From Desulfobacca acetoxidans (GTDB lineage Bacteria > Desulfobacterota > Desulfobaccia > Desulfobaccales > 0-14-0-80-60-11), in assembly GCA_022736495.1 (NCBI GenBank), contig DZCR01000129.1:1-9390 (forward strand): a stretch of DNA of 9,390 nt, given 5' to 3'. The notes beneath the pieces are model-generated. The model was not told where the DNA came from, searched no databases, and was given only the letters and a program-made list of their open reading frames with translations. The translations under genes were made by a program, and so were the position numbers. Of this stretch, positions 1-7,302 are shown piece by piece. How positions within the stretch are numbered: position 1 is the first letter of the stretch; every line of letters begins with the position of its first letter.

Positions 1-61
1 AAACGGTTGTTGAAATTTTTTTGATCATTTCTTTCTTCTCCTTGTTTGATGGTGAACCAGC

Positions 62-76
62 TCTCTGAATCAGAGA
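62..76. repeat. 15-bp odd palindrome, possible operator
   Basis: TCTCTGA, one central A, then TCAGAGA: seven perfectly paired positions on each side. The single-base centre is too small for an RNA hairpin loop using the whole stem, so if it is functional it is more likely a site for a dimeric DNA-binding protein than a terminator. It lies about 45 bp upstream of a TATAAT hexamer. The regulator is unknown, and the palindrome could be chance in this AT-rich stretch. Confidence 0.35.
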
Positions 77-118
77 AAGGTTAAAGCCCTCTTTATCTTT
101 CTTAAAGCCGAATTTCTC

Positions 119-124
119 TATAAT
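119..124 (+). promoter_or_regulatory. Candidate -10 hexamer (TATAAT)
   Basis: This is a perfect match to the sigma-70 -10 consensus. However, the stretch 15-18 bp upstream holds only T/C-rich sequence with no good TTGACA match, and there is no extended -10 TG. If used, transcription would start near 131 and give a leader of about 270 nt before the exporter gene. AT-rich DNA yields such hexamers by chance, so support is weak. A second weak option is TTGAAG (220-225) with AACAAT (244-249) at an 18-bp spacing. Confidence 0.25.
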
Positions 125-366
125 TTGTAGTATATTTTTGTGGATAGATGAAGTCAAGGTTTTTTGCCGGCCGTTTTTCCCTGATAAAAAGAGGCAAAGC
201 AAGAATGCGGTGAGGGCTTTTGAAGATGGCCGCTGTCTTCAGAAACAATATTTTTATAGCGCCAGAAGAGAATATGTTTATTTTATCGCCGCAAGCAGGT
301 AAAAAGGAAATCTTTTTGATTTTTCATGAGGGTGTAGTCCCCTGTGTTTCCAGTTTTTTGTTTTGG

Positions 367-383
367 CGCATCGATGTGATGCG
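367..383 (+). promoter_or_regulatory. Small hairpin just upstream of the exporter RBS
   Basis: CGCATC, a five-base loop GATGT, then GATGCG form a perfect 6-bp stem with three G-C and three A-T pairs. It ends 7 nt before the Shine-Dalgarno AGGAG at 391-395. No U-run follows, so it is not a terminator. It could tune translation initiation or mRNA stability of the first gene, or be a protein-binding dyad; nothing in the sequence decides between these. Confidence 0.35.
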
Positions 384-390
384 AGGATAA

Positions 391-395
391 AGGAG
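391..395 (+). promoter_or_regulatory. Ribosome binding site of the exporter gene
   Basis: AGGAG lies 5 nt before the GTG codon at 401. This placement supports GTG 401 as the true start, since no ATG nearby is in frame with a comparable Shine-Dalgarno sequence. Confidence 0.75.
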
Positions 396-400
396 TTGTC

Positions 401-2149
401 GTGCAAGAATTTTTGAAACAGTGGCGTGTCTATTTGGCCTATGGCTTTTTTTTCAGTATGTTTATTAACGCCCTGCAACTGACTTTTTCTATTTATATGC
501 TGCAGATTTATGACCGGGTTCTTTCCAGTTACAGTATCCCCACCCTCATGGCCTTGACCATTGCCGCCCTTACCTCTTTAGGGGTACTGGCCTCGCTGGA
601 GTTTGTCCGCTCCCGGCTTTTGGTGCGCTGCGCGGTGGCTATTGATCAGGCCTTGAGTAGTGATGTCCTGGCCAGTATTCTTCGCCAGGCGGCCTTGACC
701 GGATCCGCGCCCAATCAGGCCAGTCTCCGGGATGTCAATTCTCTGCGCAATTTTTTCTCCGGCACCGCTATTTTTGTTTTTTTTGACATCCCCTGGACGC
801 CTCTTTTTCTGGGAGCGATTTATCTTTTGCATCCTCTTCTTGGGTTGGTGGCCACCGGTGGAGCAGTGTTGATTGTCATCTTTGCCCTGATTAATGAAAA
901 AATTACCCATAAACCCATGGAAGCGGCGAATATGGTGGCCAATTTTTCCAATCGCTTTGTAGAGTCCGCCCGCCGGAACGCCCGCACTGTTCAGAGTATG
1001 GGGATGATCGGCGGGGTGAGCAATCGCTGGCAGAAATTCAATGATACCGTCACCAAGCTGCAAACCCAGGCCAGTCGTAAAGCCGGACTGCTGAATGTGC
1101 TGTCCTCGTGGCTCAAGCAGTCCATGCAAGTGTTGATTTACGGGGTGGGTGCCTGGCTGGTCTTGGATAACCAGTCGACCCCCGGGGCCATGATTGCCGC
1201 CTCCATTATCATGGGGAAGGCATTGAGCCCGGTTCAAATGGGGCTTGCCTCCTGGAAGGGCATGATTGAGGCCCATGGTGCCTGGAAGCGACTGGACGCG
1301 CTGTTCACGGAAAAGACCCGGCAGGAGGGCGGTAAGGATGTCAACATGGAGCTGCCAGCGCCCAAAGGGCTGCTGGTGGCGGAAAACGTCAGCCTGGCCG
1401 TGGGGGGGAAATATTTGCTGCAGAATATTGATTTCAGACTGAACCCCGGTGAAGCCCTGGGCCTGATTGGCCCCTCAGGCGCCGGCAAATCCACCCTTTG
1501 CCGTCTGCTTCTGGGCATCTGGCCGGCCTCAGCCGGCAAGGTGAGGCTGGACGGCGCCGATGTCTACTCCTGGGATCACGAAAAACTCGGGCCCCATATC
1601 GGTTATCTTGACCAGGATGTGGAGCTGTTTCCCGGAACCGTGGCCGAGAATATCGCCCGTCTGGGCGAGGTGGAATCCGAAAAGGTCATTGCTGCTGCCC
1701 AGATGGCCAATCTGCACGATCTGATTCTACATTTTCCTCAGGGGTATGATACCCGCATCGGGGAAGGCGGGGTACTGCTTTCCGGCGGTCAGCGCCAGCG
1801 TATCGGATTGGCCCGTGCCCTCTATGGCGAACCCAGCCTGATCATCCTCGATGAACCAAACTCCAGCCTTGACGATGAGGGCGAACACGCCCTTATCCTT
1901 TCCTGGGCCAAACTCAAAGCCCGGGGTTGCACCCTGGTGGTGGTCACCCATAAACCCACCTTGTTGGCCCATATGGACAAGATTCTGCTCATTCGGGATG
2001 GTCGCCTGCAGATGTTCGGCCCCCGGGATGCGGTCTTTCAAAAACTGATGGAGATTCAGCAGGCAGCCCAGCAGCAGGCCGCTGCCGCCCAGCAGAAAGC
2101 CACATCCCAGGCCGACTCGCTGCCTTCGCCGGAGCCGCAAAATGCCTGA
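401..2149 (+). CDS. Type I secretion ABC exporter (permease-ATPase), PrtD/RsaD-like
   Basis: Inner-membrane ABC half-transporter, acting as a dimer, that powers one-step export of a protein with a C-terminal signal through the whole envelope. The 582-aa length is typical of the PrtD/HasD/RsaD class. There is no N-terminal C39 peptidase or inactive peptidase-like domain; the protein goes straight into membrane segments (about 14-36, 47-68, 133-170, 235-275). The ATPase domain has Walker A GPSGAGKST (357-365, Lys363), a Q-loop in GYLDQD, signature LSGGQ (460-464), Walker B LIILDE (480-485, Glu485 catalytic) and the switch His517, so it looks active. The start is GTG with a good AGGAG. After about residue 550 there is a Gln/Ala-rich tail of about 30 residues. 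HlyD-like and TolC-like genes follow directly, giving a complete T1SS. The cargo is not encoded in this window, so the substrate class is unknown. Confidence 0.95.
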   Translation: MQEFLKQWRVYLAYGFFFSMFINALQLTFSIYMLQIYDRVLSSYSIPTLMALTIAALTSLGVLASLEFVRSRLLVRCAVAIDQALSSDVLASILRQAALTGSAPNQASLRDVNSLRNFFSGTAIFVFFDIPWTPLFLGAIYLLHPLLGLVATGGAVLIVIFALINEKITHKPMEAANMVANFSNRFVESARRNARTVQSMGMIGGVSNRWQKFNDTVTKLQTQASRKAGLLNVLSSWLKQSMQVLIYGVGAWLVLDNQSTPGAMIAASIIMGKALSPVQMGLASWKGMIEAHGAWKRLDALFTEKTRQEGGKDVNMELPAPKGLLVAENVSLAVGGKYLLQNIDFRLNPGEALGLIGPSGAGKSTLCRLLLGIWPASAGKVRLDGADVYSWDHEKLGPHIGYLDQDVELFPGTVAENIARLGEVESEKVIAAAQMANLHDLILHFPQGYDTRIGEGGVLLSGGQRQRIGLARALYGEPSLIILDEPNSSLDDEGEHALILSWAKLKARGCTLVVVTHKPTLLAHMDKILLIRDGRLQMFGPRDAVFQKLMEIQQAAQQQAAAAQQKATSQADSLPSPEPQNA

Positions 2150-2222
2150 TTTGACGCTTGATCCCGCCATTGATTCCGGATGTGTGTGATAAGCCGTTTT
2201 CCGATTTCCCAAAAGCCTGTGT
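2150..2222 (+). other. 73-bp spacer with a repeated TGTGTGTGA element
   Basis: No terminator is visible. The nonamer TGTGTGTGA occurs at 2181-2189 and again at 2218-2226, 37 bp apart, and the second copy contains the proposed GTG start of the adaptor gene. In the adaptor frame the first copy runs into two consecutive stop codons (TGA TAA, 2187-2192), so the adaptor cannot begin further upstream than about 2193. A TTGACG hexamer at 2151-2156 has no -10 partner at a usable distance. No clear Shine-Dalgarno sequence precedes the adaptor start. Confidence 0.5.
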
Positions 2223-3629
2223 GTGAATAGAATGAAGAATAGATTTGCCCTTCTCCTGAAACGGTTTTCTCCCAATGATCTCAGCGACGAGGAGTACAGC
2301 CGTCTGCAGGATGAGAATGCCCCCCTCCCCGAACTCAAGGTGAGTTATACCGATACCCGTCGAATTATCCATGCCGGTCTGCTCATTGTTGCCCTTTTTT
2401 TTGGCCTTGGCGGGGTGTGGATTTCCGTGGCCGAGATTTCGGGGGCGGTCATTGCCAGCGGCGAGATCAAAGTCGATACCGAGCGCAAGACCGTGCAGCA
2501 CTTGGAAGGCGGCATTGTCCGGGCCATCCTGGTCAAAAACGGCAGCCGGGTAAAGGTCGGCCAGCCGCTGATCGAACTGGAAAGTTCACGGGTTATGGCC
2601 GGGGTGGAGCAGTTGCGTCTCCAGCTTGCCGCCAGCGCCCTGGAGATTGCCCGTCTGGTGACGGAAAAAGAGATGGGGGTGGCGCCGCGATGGCCGGAGT
2701 CCTTTCCTGATATTTCCCCTGAGAAATTCAGCGAACTTTTAGAAAGCGAAACCAAGCTCTTCAGTTCCCGCCGCACCAGCCTGGACAATCAGACCGGACT
2801 GCTGCGAAAACAGATTCAGCAGTTGAAGGAGCAGGAAACCAGCCTGGGGCACCGTCTGTCCGCCCAGCAGGACATTATCGATGCCCTGGAAGAAGAGCTG
2901 GCCGCCAAGAGGCCGCTGCTCAAGGAGCGTTTTATCGACAAGACGGCGATCCTGTCGCTGGAGCGGGTCCTGGCTGAAAACCATGGCCAGCTTGCCCAGT
3001 TCCAGGGGTCGCTGGCCGAACTGCGGCAGAGGATAGCGGAGTATCAGCTCCGGATCAGCGCTCTGGAGGCCGAGTACCAGCACGAGGCGGTGACCAGGTT
3101 GTCAGAGTCTCAGCAGCGACAGTCCGATCGGCAGCAGCAGTTGCAGCCCCTCCTCGATGCCAGTGAGCGTCTGACCGTGACCGCGTCCATGGACGGCGAG
3201 GTGGTGGCCATGAATGTGCATTCGGTGGGCGGTGTGGTGGCGCCAGGGCAGGCCCTGCTCGATATCGTGCCGGAACAATCGAGGCTGATTGTCGAATGCC
3301 GGATTCAGGTCAAGGATATTACCCAGGTGCATGACCAGCAGGATGCCGATGTCCAGCTTCTGGCCTTTAACCAGCGGACTACACCCAAGATCAAGGGCAA
3401 GGTCATCTATGTTTCCGCGGACCGTCTGCTCCAGAATACCGGCGGCGGACAGATGAGCTTTTATGTCGTTCATGTGTCCGTGGACCGGGCCGAACTTGAG
3501 AACAACAAGCTCTACCTGACTTCCGGCATGCCGGCCACGGTCTTTATTTATACAGAGCCGCGCACTGTCCTGGATTATATTCTGGAGCCGCTTCTGGAAC
3601 GATTTGACCAGGCCCTGCGGGAAACGTGA
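2223..3629 (+). CDS. HlyD-family membrane fusion protein of the T1SS
   Basis: Periplasmic adaptor that links the ABC exporter to the TolC-like channel. Features in order over 468 aa: a short cytoplasmic N-terminus, one membrane segment (about 48-70), the first half of a biotinyl-lipoyl-like domain (about 88-120, with the family motif QHLEGGIV), a long charged Glu/Gln/Leu-rich region of coiled-coil character (about 125-312), the second half of the lipoyl-like domain (about 317-350, around VTASMDGEV), and a beta-barrel region reaching the C-terminus. Length and order fit the HlyD/PrtE/RsaE family. The start is uncertain: GTG 2223 or ATG 2232 three codons later. Neither has a clear Shine-Dalgarno, so translation may be coupled to the upstream gene or initiate weakly. 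The TolC-like gene begins 9 bp downstream. Confidence 0.94.
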   Translation: MNRMKNRFALLLKRFSPNDLSDEEYSRLQDENAPLPELKVSYTDTRRIIHAGLLIVALFFGLGGVWISVAEISGAVIASGEIKVDTERKTVQHLEGGIVRAILVKNGSRVKVGQPLIELESSRVMAGVEQLRLQLAASALEIARLVTEKEMGVAPRWPESFPDISPEKFSELLESETKLFSSRRTSLDNQTGLLRKQIQQLKEQETSLGHRLSAQQDIIDALEEELAAKRPLLKERFIDKTAILSLERVLAENHGQLAQFQGSLAELRQRIAEYQLRISALEAEYQHEAVTRLSESQQRQSDRQQQLQPLLDASERLTVTASMDGEVVAMNVHSVGGVVAPGQALLDIVPEQSRLIVECRIQVKDITQVHDQQDADVQLLAFNQRTTPKIKGKVIYVSADRLLQNTGGGQMSFYVVHVSVDRAELENNKLYLTSGMPATVFIYTEPRTVLDYILEPLLERFDQALRET

Positions 3630-3638
3630 GAGAAGTCG

Positions 3639-5003
3639 ATGATGAGTAGAGCACGCATAGTTCCAGCCCTTCTGTTTTTGTTGCTGGCCAGTACCGGGGC
3701 GGTAGCGGAAGCTTTGACCCTGCAGGATTCTATTGATCGGGCCCTGGCCGAAAATCCACAGTTGAAGGTCCATGCCTTGGGCGTTGGCGAAGCCCGTGAA
3801 GATGTGTATGGCGCTTGGGGGGATTTCCTGCCAACCCTCGGTTTTGGCTATTCGGAAAATCAGTTGACCAATAATTCGCCGAGGGAATGGAATACCGACT
3901 ACCTTGACCAGACCAGTAACAGCACCAGCATAACCCTCAGTCAGCCCTTGTTTTCCGCGTTTTCCGGGGTGGCGGGAGTCAGACGGGCTAATTTCGGCCT
4001 GGATTCCCAGCAGATGCGATTGCGCTCTGTGCAGGCCCAGGTGATTCGGGAGATTCGTCGTGATTTTTATGCTGTACTGTACGGTCAGGCCCTGGTTGAG
4101 CTTTGGGAGGCGGCCATTACCCGCCTGCAACGGCAGAAAGAGGTTGCCAACGCCTGGTATGAGCGCCAACTTGTCACCCGCTTGCGCCTGCTGGAAGTGG
4201 ATGTCGAACTTTCCTCCGCCATTCAGCAACGGGATGTAGCTTTTACCGGTCTGGCCACGGCCCGGGCCCGCATGGCTCACTGGCTGGCCCTACCCACTCC
4301 TGACGAACTGGTTCTTGACGGCTCTCTGGAGAAGGATGGTGAGTCTAATTTTCCGCCGCTCATCGAATGTCTGGAGATTGCCCGCCGTCAACGGCCCGAT
4401 CTGAAGATGGCCGATCTGGACATTAAGATGGCCGAGCAGGAAAAGATTCAGGTCGCGGCCCAGAGCCTGCCCCGCGCCAGCCTGGAGGGTAACTGGACCG
4501 ATTACGCCAATGATTACGAGAATATTCGCTACCCCGACGAACAGCGCGACTATTACAGTGTGACCCTGCGCGTGGTCATGCAGCCGTTTCAGGGGGGGAA
4601 AAATATTGCCGCCTGGCGTCGTCAAGGCTTGACCGTGGAAAAAATGCGTCAGCAGCAGCTTGATACTGACAAGGTGGTTGATACCGAGGTGCGCACCGCT
4701 TATTCTCAGTGGCAGGACAGCGAGGCCCGGATTGCGGCCGCCTCCGACACCGTCCGTCAGGCGACCGATGCCTGGAAGCTGGCCGGCCAGGCCATGGAAC
4801 TCGGTGTCGGTTCCCTGCGTGACCTGCTGGACGCCGAACTGCGGCGCACCCGGGCGGAAATTACCTGGCTGGACGCCCTGAAGTACCGGCAGCAGACCAG
4901 AACCGATCTTGCCTATGCCATTGGCAGGTACGCACGGGGAGATGAGTGTATGACCGATGGCGCTGCCGTTTCGCATGAAAAACAATTTGGCAGAATTGAA
5001 TAA
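3639..5003 (+). CDS. TolC-family outer-membrane channel of the T1SS
   Basis: Outer-membrane efflux protein, expected to form a trimeric beta-barrel and periplasmic alpha-helical tunnel that docks onto the HlyD-like adaptor. The 454-aa protein starts with a signal peptide (hydrophobic core about 7-20, likely cleavage after the Ala-Val-Ala at 21-23). It has the two tandem outer-membrane-efflux repeats usual for the family. The first opens at about residue 26 with LTLQDSIDRALAENP. The second begins around 240 with CLEIARRQRPDLK and ends in long helices (about 330-435). Met1 and Met2 are adjacent; GAGAGAAG (3628-3635) precedes them and supports a start here. The gene follows the adaptor by 9 bp, so it belongs to this T1SS rather than to a general TolC role. 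The last roughly 20 residues are a polar tail without a recognisable domain. Confidence 0.93.
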   Translation: MMSRARIVPALLFLLLASTGAVAEALTLQDSIDRALAENPQLKVHALGVGEAREDVYGAWGDFLPTLGFGYSENQLTNNSPREWNTDYLDQTSNSTSITLSQPLFSAFSGVAGVRRANFGLDSQQMRLRSVQAQVIREIRRDFYAVLYGQALVELWEAAITRLQRQKEVANAWYERQLVTRLRLLEVDVELSSAIQQRDVAFTGLATARARMAHWLALPTPDELVLDGSLEKDGESNFPPLIECLEIARRQRPDLKMADLDIKMAEQEKIQVAAQSLPRASLEGNWTDYANDYENIRYPDEQRDYYSVTLRVVMQPFQGGKNIAAWRRQGLTVEKMRQQQLDTDKVVDTEVRTAYSQWQDSEARIAAASDTVRQATDAWKLAGQAMELGVGSLRDLLDAELRRTRAEITWLDALKYRQQTRTDLAYAIGRYARGDECMTDGAAVSHEKQFGRIE

Positions 5004-5056
5004 TGAGTAAATTGCCTTAGCGGGCCGTTTTGATAATTTTAACCAGAAGGGTGGAT
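5004..5056 (+). other. 53-bp spacer between the secretion and sugar genes
   Basis: No hairpin followed by a T-run is seen, so read-through from the secretion genes into gmd is likely. AAGGG at 5047-5051 lies 5 nt before ATG 5057 and fixes that codon as the gmd start. A TTG codon at 5030 is in frame, but it would add nine residues ahead of the usual MKKALITG beginning. Confidence 0.6.
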
Positions 5057-6205
5057 ATGAAAAAAGCTCTTATTACCGGTGTAACCGGGCAAGATGGTGC
5101 CTATCTTGCTGAATTTTTGTTGCAGCGCGGGTATGAAGTCCATGGGGTCAAGCGGCGTTCCTCCATGTTTAATACCGGCCGGATCGATCATCTGTATCAA
5201 GGTCACCATGAGGAAAACTCCCATTTTTTTCTCCACTATGGAGATATGACCGATTCCACCAACCTCATCCAGATTATTCAAAAGGTCGAGCCGGACGAGA
5301 TATACAATCTGGCCGCCCAGAGCCATGTCAAGGTTTCCTTTGAGTCTCCGGAATACACCGCCAACTCCGATGCCCTCGGCACTCTGCGATTACTTGAGGC
5401 GCTACGCACCGTTGGCATGGGAAAAAAAAGCCGATTCTATCAGGCCTCGACCTCCGAGCTCTTCGGCAAGGTTCATGAGTCCCCCCAGACCGAGTCGACC
5501 CCTTTCCATCCCCGCAGCCCTTACGCCTGTGCTAAGCTGTATGCTTACTGGATTACCGTTAATTACCGGGAGGCCTATGGCATGTATGCCTGTAACGGCA
5601 TTCTTTTCAATCATGAATCGCCGCTGCGCGGGGAAACCTTTGTTACCCGCAAAATTACCCGGGGACTGGCCCGGATCGCCATCGGTATGCAAAAAATAAT
5701 ATATCTTGGGAATCTCAATGCTCGGCGGGACTGGGGACATGCCAGGGATTATGTGGAGATGCAATGGCTGATGCTGCAACAGAAGGTGCCGAAGGATTAC
5801 GTTATCGCCACCGGCCGGCAGCATTCAGTCCGTGATTTCGTCGATATTTCAGCCCGTGAACTGGGTATTACCCTGGAGTGGCAGGGAGAGGGCCTCGCGG
5901 AAAAGGGTATTGTAGCAGGAGTCGATGCGGATCGATTGCCGGCTTTGTGTCCTCCCGGCATTGATGTTCGTCTGCGGGTTCAGCCCGGTGACTGTCTGGT
6001 AGAGATCGATTCCCGCTATTTCCGGCCTGCCGAGGTGGAATCCCTGCTTGGCAATGCTGCACAGGCCCGCCAGGATCTGTGCTGGTCGCCGCGGATTACC
6101 TTTGAGGAGATGGTCACGGAGATGATCCGGCATGACCTTCAGGAGGCCGTCCGTGATCATCTGTGCCGAACCAGCGGTTTTTCCGTGTTTGAACCCCGTG
6201 AATAA
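5057..6205 (+). CDS. gmd: GDP-mannose 4,6-dehydratase
   Basis: Converts GDP-D-mannose to GDP-4-keto-6-deoxy-D-mannose, the branch point to GDP-L-fucose, GDP-D-rhamnose, GDP-perosamine, GDP-colitose and related sugars; it acts in the cytoplasm with NADP. It is an extended short-chain dehydrogenase/reductase of 382 aa. The Rossmann motif GVTGQDG is at 8-14. The catalytic residues are intact: Thr132-Ser133-Glu134 in STSELFG, and Tyr156 with Lys160 in YACAK. Further Gmd hallmarks are KRRSSMFNT, the [18 protein letters not shown] stretch, [19 protein letters not shown] and, near the C-terminus, [12 protein letters not shown]. The long C-terminal part (EKGIV... then PGD... before YFRPAEVE) resembles the enterobacterial form of the enzyme. 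ATG 5057 is chosen over TTG 5030 on the Shine-Dalgarno and family N-terminus. A divergent paralogue follows 29 bp downstream. Family assignment is secure; the final sugar cannot be read from this gene alone. Confidence 0.96.
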   Translation: MKKALITGVTGQDGAYLAEFLLQRGYEVHGVKRRSSMFNTGRIDHLYQGHHEENSHFFLHYGDMTDSTNLIQIIQKVEPDEIYNLAAQSHVKVSFESPEYTANSDALGTLRLLEALRTVGMGKKSRFYQASTSELFGKVHESPQTESTPFHPRSPYACAKLYAYWITVNYREAYGMYACNGILFNHESPLRGETFVTRKITRGLARIAIGMQKIIYLGNLNARRDWGHARDYVEMQWLMLQQKVPKDYVIATGRQHSVRDFVDISARELGITLEWQGEGLAEKGIVAGVDADRLPALCPPGIDVRLRVQPGDCLVEIDSRYFRPAEVESLLGNAAQARQDLCWSPRITFEEMVTEMIRHDLQEAVRDHLCRTSGFSVFEPRE

Positions 6206-6220
6206 GGCCTTCGGCGTCCG

Positions 6221-6230
6221 GGAGGAGGTG
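6221..6230 (+). promoter_or_regulatory. Strong RBS of the gmd paralogue
   Basis: GGAGGAGGTG ends 4 nt before ATG 6235 and supports that start over the in-frame Met11 codon at 6265. It is the best Shine-Dalgarno in the window. Confidence 0.7.
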
Positions 6231-6234
6231 GGTT

Positions 6235-7302
6235 ATGAAAAAGCAGTCGGACAGCGGGCGGAAAATGGCACTTATCACCGGCGGCAGCGGTCAGGATGGT
6301 GCCTATTTAACGAAGTTGCTCCTGGAAAAAGGCTGCCGTGTAGTGATAACCACCCGGTCCGCAGCCCCGGACAGCGCTCTTGACAATCTTCACCGGCTGG
6401 GCGTGACTGCCACCGGACAGGTCTTGGTGAAAACCCTTGCCCTTGAGGATGATAATGGGGTTCAGGCTTTTCTGGAGTCCCTGGCTCCAAGTGAGATCTA
6501 TCATTTTGCCGGCCAGAGTTCGGTGGGCCACTCGTTTGCGAGACCAAAGGAGACCTTTACCGGCACGGCCGTCGGTTGTCTGAATCTGCTGGAGGCAGTG
6601 CGTGTCCTTGGCTTGCCGGTTCGCTTTCTCAATGCCTCGTCCGGGGACTGTTTCGGCGATACCGGTGGAGAGGTGGCCACCGAAGACACGCCGTTTCAAC
6701 CCCGCAGCCCCTATGCTGCAGCCAAGGCCGCTTCCTTCTGGCAGACCCGGATTTATCGAGAGGCCTATGGCATTCATGCCTGCTCAGCCATCCTGTTCAA
6801 CCATGAGTCCCCTCTGCGCCCGGATCAGTTTGTAACCGGCAAGATTATCCGTACCGTCGTTGACATTGCCGCCGGCCGAGCCTCCGAGCTGCGCCTGGGT
6901 AATATCGAAATCCAGCGAGACTGGGGGTGGGCTCCCGAGTATGTTGACGGCATGTGGAAAATGCTGCGGCAGGATGAACCGGAGGACTGTATCCTGGCCA
7001 CCGGCAAGACCTTTGCCCTGCGTGAGTTCGTGGAGCAGGCCTTTGCCTTTTTCGGGCTGGACTGGCGGAAGTACACGGTGGCTGATTCCGGGTTGCTCCG
7101 TCCCGCCGATATCATGATTGTCAGGGCCGATCCCGGCCGTGCCGCCCGGCGCCTGGGCTGGAAGGCTACTTTAGCCATGCCGGATGTCGTGCGCCGCATG
7201 ATTGAGGATCGGTTGCTTCGTGAATCGTCCGTGGTTAAGGCGGGTCCACTGGAAAGAGAAAGGATTAATGATGAAGTTGCCCCCGGAAATCGAGATTATT
7301 GA
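6235..7302 (+). CDS. Divergent Gmd-like SDR (GDP-sugar dehydratase, reductase or epimerase)
   Basis: NAD(P)-dependent extended SDR of 355 aa, clearly related to the preceding Gmd: GGSGQDGAYL (16-25), Tyr160/Lys164 in YAAAK, REAYG, NHESPLR, FVTGKIIR, then RDWGWAPEYVDGMW and ILATG. Differences are marked. The Gmd motif Thr-Ser-Glu is replaced by Ser136-Gly137-Asp138 in ASSGDCFGD, the early KRR-S-FNT region is lost, and the C-terminal region is shorter. In dehydratases of this fold the Glu is a key catalytic residue, whereas the GDP-4-keto-6-deoxymannose reductase Rmd has SSGD at this spot. I infer the enzyme may reduce or epimerise the Gmd product rather than dehydrate GDP-mannose, but most of its body is Gmd-like, so a dehydratase with Asp in place of Glu remains possible. 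Its last 35 nt overlap the next gene. The likely partner is the adjacent Gmd; the exact product is unknown. Confidence 0.85.
   Translation: MKKQSDSGRKMALITGGSGQDGAYLTKLLLEKGCRVVITTRSAAPDSALDNLHRLGVTATGQVLVKTLALEDDNGVQAFLESLAPSEIYHFAGQSSVGHSFARPKETFTGTAVGCLNLLEAVRVLGLPVRFLNASSGDCFGDTGGEVATEDTPFQPRSPYAAAKAASFWQTRIYREAYGIHACSAILFNHESPLRPDQFVTGKIIRTVVDIAAGRASELRLGNIEIQRDWGWAPEYVDGMWKMLRQDEPEDCILATGKTFALREFVEQAFAFFGLDWRKYTVADSGLLRPADIMIVRADPGRAARRLGWKATLAMPDVVRRMIEDRLLRESSVVKAGPLERERINDEVAPGNRDY
7257..7264 (+). promoter_or_regulatory. RBS inside the end of the gmd paralogue
   Basis: GAGAAAGGA-type sequence precedes two adjacent ATG codons, 7268 and 7271. AGGA (7261-7264) is 3 nt from the first and 6 nt from the second. 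It supports a methyltransferase start here rather than at the more upstream ATG 7202, which has no comparable site and would overlap the previous gene by about 100 nt. Confidence 0.55.

Larger units (their letters stand above)
1..400. other. AT-rich gene-free leader upstream of the T1SS operon
   Basis: No credible coding region was found on either strand; the one open frame here (minus strand, 278-478) runs into the start of the exporter gene and resembles nothing known. The stretch is much richer in A and T than the genes that follow, with many T-runs. It holds a 15-bp odd palindrome (62-76), a perfect TATAAT hexamer (119-124), and a small inverted repeat (367-383) just before the ribosome binding site of the exporter gene. 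I infer that it carries the promoter and 5' untranslated leader of the operon. No recognisable riboswitch fold or sigma-54 site was found. Confidence 0.7.

Noticed and set aside
365..382. Sigma-54 type promoter (GG...GC) near 365
   Set aside because: The spacing between GG and GC is 14 nt instead of the required 10, and the site overlaps the inverted repeat.
578..1276. Minus-strand open frame (232 codons) opposite the ABC exporter
   Set aside because: His/Gly/Gln-rich translation without a domain, fully inside the membrane region of a clear ABC exporter.
2151..2192. Internal promoter before the adaptor gene (TTGACG)
   Set aside because: No -10-like hexamer lies 16-18 bp downstream; the nearest candidate is about 31 bp away.
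3102..4280. Long minus-strand open frame (392 codons) opposite the adaptor and TolC-like genes
   Set aside because: It crosses two well-recognised plus-strand genes, its translation has no known domain, and it fits the open antisense frames expected in GC-rich coding DNA.
5030..5056. TTG 5030 as the gmd start
   Set aside because: ATG 5057 has a well-placed AAGGG and gives the usual Gmd N-terminus.
7202..7267. Upstream ATG 7202 as the methyltransferase start
   Set aside because: It would overlap the gmd paralogue by about 100 nt and lacks a good Shine-Dalgarno; ATG 7268/7271 has one and sits just before the zinc-ribbon.
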